Positions 60,130 through 64,000 of a stretch of 64,000 bases of DNA are shown piece by piece. The notes beneath the pieces were generated by a model. That model made no database searches and was not told the DNA's origin. It was given only the letters and a program-made list of their open reading frames with translations. Location of the stretch: the NCBI RefSeq assembly GCF_019448085.1, contig NZ_JAGFNZ010000001.1, positions 248,001 through 312,000 of the forward strand. Reading direction: 5' to 3'. The stretch is from Caproiciproducens faecalis. GTDB lineage: Bacteria; Bacillota; Clostridia; Oscillospirales; Acutalibacteraceae. Numbering within the stretch: the stretch's first letter is position 1; every line of letters begins with the position of its first letter. The translations under genes and the position numbers were made by a program.

Positions 60130-61998
60130 ATGGAACGGAAGCTGGCGCAAAAAACACTGAACATAGATGGGATGACATGTGCGAACTGTGCTCTGAAAAT
60201 TGAAAGCACACTCGGCGGGCTTTCCGGTGTGGAAAAGGCTTCAGCAAGTTACGGCAGCGGAACAGCCACCGTCGTTTACGACCCGGAAATCATCAGCCTG
60301 TCAAAAATCATTGAGGAAATCGAGAAGCTGGATTATCATGTAATAGACGGCCAAACTCCAAAGAGCGGGAATCAAGAAAGCGCTGTAAAAGAAAAGCCGG
60401 AAGGTATGGCTGACAAAAAATTCGTCAGCCAGCTGATTGGAATCGGGCTGCTCCTCTTTGCGGGCTATTTGATTATTCAAAATACAGTCGGTCTGAATTT
60501 TATTCCGGAAGTTTCCCAGAACATGGGGTACGGCATTCTGTTTGTGGTCGGTCTGATTACTTCTCTGCACTGTGTGGCAATGTGCGGCGGAATCAATCTT
60601 TCGCAGTGCGTTTCTTACCGGTACGGCGAAAACGAAACGGGAAAATGGGCGAAGCTGAAACCCAGCCTGATGTATAACGCGGGCAGAGTGCTTTCCTATA
60701 CGGTTGTGGGCGGTGTTGTCGGCGGTCTGGGTTCCGTTGTCAGTTTCTCCGGAACGGCAAAGGGAATCGTCGCGATTCTGTCCGGCGTATTTATGGTGAT
60801 TATGGGTCTGAATATGCTCGACCTGTTTCCGTGGCTGCGGCGATTTGTCCCACGGATGCCCAAGTTCGTCGGCAGCAAAATTTACCGCAATCAGGGAAAA
60901 CGCGGACCGTTCTATGTGGGGCTCCTGAACGGGCTGATGCCCTGCGGCCCGCTGCAGGCTATGCAGATTTACGCCCTCGGCACGGGGAGTATCCTGGCGG
61001 GCGCGTTGTCCATGTTTGTGTTCAGCCTCGGTACGGTGCCGCTGATGTTCGGCTTCGGTGCGCTCAGCTCTTTCCTGAGCAGTAAATTTACTCATAAAAT
61101 GATGAAGGCCAGCGCCGTTCTGGTAATGCTTCTGGGTATTGTCATGCTGAACCGCGGCTTTGCCCTGTCGGGAATCGGGTTTCCCGGTGTCTCCGCTTCG
61201 GCGGCCGGGGCGGACAATGTTGCCAGAATCGAAAACAATGTGCAGACCGTATCCACCACGCTGCAGTCCGGCAGCTACAGCCCGCTTGTCGTGCAGAAGG
61301 GCGTGCCCGTAAAATGGACGATCAAGGCCGACGCGGATTCGCTGAACGGCTGCAACAGAACGATCACCATCCCACAGTACAATCTGACCAAAACGCTGGA
61401 GCCGGGCGATAACGAAATTGAATTCACCCCGCAGGAGACCGGCAATATCACCTATACCTGCTGGATGGGGATGATTCGCAGCAATATTACGGTCGTGGAC
61501 GACCTTGCCAATATCAACCCGCAGGACGTCCGGCAGGACTCCAACCCTCTGTCAGGCGCGCTTTCCGCGGGCGGGTGCTGTGGCAACACCCCCGCGAGAT
61601 TTGCGAACGGCGGCGTTCCGACTGACAGCATCGGTGTTGCCAAAATCAGCGGCAAAGAGCAGGAGGTGACCGTCAAAGTGGACGACCAGGGCTATACTCC
61701 CGCCGTCGTTGTCCTGCAAAAAGGAATTCCGGCCAGAATCAAATTCGACACCGCCCGGCTGAATTCCTGCAACTATCTTGTTGCTTTCCCCGAGTACGGC
61801 GGTCAGCTGGATTTGAATTCGGATAAGGAAACGCCGCTGATTACGCCCGTGCAGGATTTCACTTTCCAGTGCGGGATGGGAATGCTCCATGGCTATGTGA
61901 AGGTGGTTGACGACCTGAGCAAGGCGGATCTGGATGCGATCAAAGCCGAAGTACAGAATTATGTTCCCGCGAGCGGCGGTTCAGGCTGCTGCGGATAA
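60130..61998 (+). CDS. HMA - SafE-like membrane - double cupredoxin copper-handling protein
   Basis: 622 residues in four parts. Residues 8-72 are a heavy-metal-associated domain (MTCANC). From about 97 to 345 there are six or so helices of the TauE/SafE/UreH type (HCVAMCGGINLSQC, GLMPCGPLQAMQIYALG). Two cupredoxin-like domains follow, each with a C-x-M-x-M site: TCWMGM near 443 and QCGMGM near 576. Cys-rich linkers GGCCGN and the tail GSGCCG may bind metal too. It probably moves copper across the membrane and hands it over outside. A GGGAGA site precedes the ATG. Confidence 0.88.
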   Translation: MERKLAQKTLNIDGMTCANCALKIESTLGGLSGVEKASASYGSGTATVVYDPEIISLSKIIEEIEKLDYHVIDGQTPKSGNQESAVKEKPEGMADKKFVSQLIGIGLLLFAGYLIIQNTVGLNFIPEVSQNMGYGILFVVGLITSLHCVAMCGGINLSQCVSYRYGENETGKWAKLKPSLMYNAGRVLSYTVVGGVVGGLGSVVSFSGTAKGIVAILSGVFMVIMGLNMLDLFPWLRRFVPRMPKFVGSKIYRNQGKRGPFYVGLLNGLMPCGPLQAMQIYALGTGSILAGALSMFVFSLGTVPLMFGFGALSSFLSSKFTHKMMKASAVLVMLLGIVMLNRGFALSGIGFPGVSASAAGADNVARIENNVQTVSTTLQSGSYSPLVVQKGVPVKWTIKADADSLNGCNRTITIPQYNLTKTLEPGDNEIEFTPQETGNITYTCWMGMIRSNITVVDDLANINPQDVRQDSNPLSGALSAGGCCGNTPARFANGGVPTDSIGVAKISGKEQEVTVKVDDQGYTPAVVVLQKGIPARIKFDTARLNSCNYLVAFPEYGGQLDLNSDKETPLITPVQDFTFQCGMGMLHGYVKVVDDLSKADLDAIKAEVQNYVPASGGSGCCG

Positions 61999-62018
61999 TC
62001 AGGAAAGAAGGAATTTGA

Positions 62019-62162
62019 ATGCTAAGAATTTTTAAACGGATGAAAGCTTCTTTTAAGCGCTCCTTGGATCGGATGGCAAAGGAAAACCAGAAGCAGTTCG
62101 GCGGCGGTGTTCCGGATTGCTGCAAGATGAACAGTCAAACCCAGAACAACACCCGAAAATAA
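62019..62162 (+). CDS. Tiny Cys-Cys (LDCC-like) putative metal-binding peptide
   Basis: 47 residues from ATG 62019, with GAAAGAAGG upstream and 20 bases after the copper protein stop. The N-terminal half is a basic amphipathic helix (LRIFKRMKASFKRSLDRM); the second half reads QFGGGVPDCCKMN, which matches the FGGxxLDCC pattern of short putative metal-binding peptides found beside such HMA-SafE-cupredoxin genes. Too short for most gene callers. A metal chaperone or membrane-associated role is inferred. Confidence 0.75.
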   Translation: MLRIFKRMKASFKRSLDRMAKENQKQFGGGVPDCCKMNSQTQNNTRK

Positions 62163-62193
62163 CATACATGATTACGGAATTTTTCAGCAATCG

Positions 62194-62241
62194 TGGTATA
62201 ATAATCAAAACGGCAGGCTCCTTTTTGAAAAAGGGGCTTTT
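62194..62241 (+). promoter_or_regulatory. Extended -10 promoter followed by a hairpin
   Basis: TGGTATAAT (62194-62202) is an extended -10 box. About 15 bases further on, GCTCCTTTTT/AAAAAGGGGC forms a hairpin followed by TTTTGTC, so a terminator lies between this promoter and the response regulator. It may end the copper transcript or attenuate the regulator transcript. Confidence 0.5.
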
Positions 62242-62261
62242 GTCATTGGAGGGAAAAGCCT

Positions 62262-62954
62262 GTGAGCCGGAACGCAAAGCGGATTTTAATTGTGGACGAT
62301 GAACCGAAAATTGTGGAGGTTGTCAAATCCTACCTTGAGAAGGATGGATTTGCCGTACGGGGAGTTTTCAGCGGGAAAGAAGCCTACGAAAGCTTTGGAA
62401 GGGAAAAACCGTCCTTAATCATTCTTGACTGGATGCTTCCCGACACGACGGGGGAAGAAATCTGCCGGACACTGCGGCAGAAATCGGATGTTCCCATTAT
62501 CATGCTGACCGCGAAGGTGGAGGAAGAGGATATTCTTCGCGGACTGCAGATCGGTGCAGATGATTATGTGACCAAACCGTTCAGCCCCCGTCAGCTTGTG
62601 GCAAGGGTAGAGGCGGTTTTACGCAGAACGGAAAGCGATTCCGCTCCGATTCTCTCTTTTCGCGGGGGAGAGCTGACCGTGGATATGGACGGGTACGACG
62701 TCCTGCTGAGCGGCCGGCCAGTGGGACTCACCCCCAATGAATTTAAAATTGTCTGTGCGCTGGCCAGGCATCCGAACAAGGTATTTACCCGCGAGGAGCT
62801 GATCGCCATTGTCAGCGGTGATGATTTCAACGGATTCGACCGGGTCATCGACACTCATATTAAAAATATTCGCCAGAAGATCGAAACGGACACGAAAAAT
62901 CCGAAGTATATTCTGACGGTTCACGGGGTTGGCTATAAGTTCGGAGGTGATTGA
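62262..62954 (+). CDS. Response regulator, OmpR/PhoB family
   Basis: 230 residues from GTG 62262, with GGAGGG 8 bases upstream. Receiver domain: ILIVDDEPKIVEVVKSYL, phosphoacceptor Asp in LIILDWMLPDTTG, and Lys in YVTKPFSPRQL. The winged helix from about 130 has LTPNEFKIVCALARHPNKVF and the recognition region GFDRVIDTHIKNIRQKI. It overlaps the kinase gene. Metal or envelope stress sensing is possible given the neighbours, but not shown by sequence. Confidence 0.94.
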   Translation: MSRNAKRILIVDDEPKIVEVVKSYLEKDGFAVRGVFSGKEAYESFGREKPSLIILDWMLPDTTGEEICRTLRQKSDVPIIMLTAKVEEEDILRGLQIGADDYVTKPFSPRQLVARVEAVLRRTESDSAPILSFRGGELTVDMDGYDVLLSGRPVGLTPNEFKIVCALARHPNKVFTREELIAIVSGDDFNGFDRVIDTHIKNIRQKIETDTKNPKYILTVHGVGYKFGGD

Positions 62955-64000
62955 GCTGAAATACAGTTTAAAGTCAAAATTGTCGTTTTCCTATGCGGTG
63001 ATGTCCCTCTTGATGGTCGCCCTCATCAGCTTTTGTATCAATGTTCTTCTGCAGAGCCGGTTTCAGGACTATGTCATCAAAGAGCGTGAACAAAAAAACA
63101 CCGAAATCGTCAGTATGATTGAAAAACAGTACAATGGACTGAACGGCGGATGGAACACCGGCACCATTGAAAATATCGGCGTGAGTGCGCTGGAACAGGG
63201 GGTCATTGTCCGGCTGAAGGATGCAAAAGGGAAAACGGTCTGGGATGCCACCGTCCACAACAACGGCCTTTGTGTGCAGATGCTTACCCATATGTCCGAA
63301 AATATGAACAGCCGCTATCCCGGTTTCAAGGGTGGGTACGAGCAGAAAACGTATTCTTTGAAATCCGGAGGGCAGGAGGTCGGTCACGCGGAACTGGGGT
63401 ATTACGGCCCTTATTATTTTACAGACAACGACATCGCTTTTTTAAACAGTCTCAACTCCATCCTGATTGCAGTTGGTGTTTTGTCGCTGATTATGGCGCT
63501 GATTTTAGGCGCGTTTATGGCAAAGCGGGTAAGCGGGCCGATTTCCAAGTCCATCCGTGCCGCGGGGCAGATTGCAAAAGGGAATTTTCAGCAGAGAATA
63601 ACGGAAAGTTCCGGAACAAGGGAAATGGCGCAGCTGACGGATACGATCAACCATCTGGCGGATTCCTTGGAAAAGCAGCAGGATTTACGAAAGAGAATGG
63701 CTGCCGACGTCGCGCACGAACTGCGCACACCGCTGGCAAATCTGCAAAGCTCTATGGAAGCGATGCTAGACGGAATTTGGGAGCCCAGCGAAGAAAGGCT
63801 GGAGAGCTGCCACGAGGAAATCATCCGGCTGAACCGTCTGGTCGGCGATCTGGAAAAACTGGAACGGTATGAAGCGGAGAATGCTTCTCTTACGATCAGC
63901 GTGTTTGATCTTTCCGGGATCAGCCAGTTGATTCTGAATAATTTTGAATCGGAATTTCGCAAAAAAGGCATCGCCCTGCATTTTGAGGGAAAGTCCGTGA
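62947..64000 (+). CDS. Sensor histidine kinase, N-terminal part (cut by window end)
   Basis: At least 351 residues. TM1 near 15-37 (FSYAVMSLLMVALISF), an extracytoplasmic sensor of about 115 residues, TM2 near 170-192, HAMP (RVSGPISKSIRAAGQIAKGN), then the HisKA helix with phosphoacceptor His in ADVAHELRTPLANL. The ATPase domain lies beyond the window. The start is unclear: GTG 62947 has no spaced ribosome site, whereas CTG 62956 is 8 bases after GGAGG. Partner of the overlapping OmpR-type regulator. Confidence 0.9.
   Translation, partial: MIELKYSLKSKLSFSYAVMSLLMVALISFCINVLLQSRFQDYVIKEREQKNTEIVSMIEKQYNGLNGGWNTGTIENIGVSALEQGVIVRLKDAKGKTVWDATVHNNGLCVQMLTHMSENMNSRYPGFKGGYEQKTYSLKSGGQEVGHAELGYYGPYYFTDNDIAFLNSLNSILIAVGVLSLIMALILGAFMAKRVSGPISKSIRAAGQIAKGNFQQRITESSGTREMAQLTDTINHLADSLEKQQDLRKRMAADVAHELRTPLANLQSSMEAMLDGIWEPSEERLESCHEEIIRLNRLVGDLEKLERYEAENASLTISVFDLSGISQLILNNFESEFRKKGIALHFEGKSV

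Overview
The window reads as chromosomal DNA from an anaerobic, probably spore-forming and motile Firmicute of the class Clostridia (an Oscillospirales or Ruminococcaceae-like relative is my best guess). Support: consistently strong AGGAGG-type ribosome sites, several TTG starts, YesM/YesN two-component pairs, an oxygen-independent GlpA/GlpB/DUF1667 dehydrogenase set, separate CoaB and CoaC, a DUF1540 protein, a spore-coat type transglutaminase (Tgl), two chemoreceptors and a putative DxCC metal-binding peptide. I see no rRNA, tRNA, CRISPR array, insertion sequence or phage gene.

Layout. (1) 1-8400, + strand: a sugar-acid module (RraA-like fragment, HpcH/HpaI aldolase, tartronate semialdehyde reductase, DapA-family dehydratase/aldolase, 2-hydroxyacid dehydrogenase, PrpR-like regulator with a decayed AAA+ domain, glycerate kinase, aldo/keto reductase) that would turn aldarate-type acids into pyruvate and 2-phosphoglycerate. 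(2) 8596-16547, - strand: an eight-gene operon with 2-hydroxyacid dehydrogenase, SDR dehydrogenase, RbsB/A/C-type sugar ABC transporter, split transketolase and an RpiB/LacAB-type isomerase. (3) 17049-19752, + strand and divergent from it: GntR regulator, 2-keto-3-deoxygluconate kinase, and a KDPG aldolase fused to a C-terminal VOC-like domain. (4) 19911-23118, - strand: chemoreceptor and phosphohexomutase. (5) 23367-30653, + strand: an AfuABC/HptA-like ABC importer followed by a YesM/YesN pair and a HAD phosphatase.

(6) 30811-46600 is the most unusual part. Two almost identical RuBisCO-like protein (RLP) genes, each carrying the same promoter, palindrome and 3' hairpin, flank a block made of an FGGY kinase, an unrecognised membrane protein and a SorC-type regulator. 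After the second RLP come a GlpA-like, a GlpB-like and a DUF1667 protein, a second FGGY kinase, an AraM-like glycerol-1-phosphate dehydrogenase homologue that lacks a metal ligand, and two HAD phosphatases. The gene content suggests a phosphorylated polyol or sugar-acid pathway in which an RLP performs a carboxylation/decarboxylation or isomerisation step. I know of no described pathway with exactly this set.

(7) 46920-64000 holds more general functions: a TPR glycosyltransferase, a dCache chemoreceptor, a DUF1540 peptide, a CbiMQO cobalt/nickel importer with a hairpin-rich leader, a flavoprotein behind a promoter-leader-terminator unit that could be a riboswitch, UppP, a Tgl transglutaminase translationally coupled to an unknown glutamine-rich protein, CoaB/CoaC, a DUF2318 protein, an HMA-SafE-cupredoxin copper protein followed by a tiny Cys-Cys peptide, and an OmpR-type two-component system cut by the window end.
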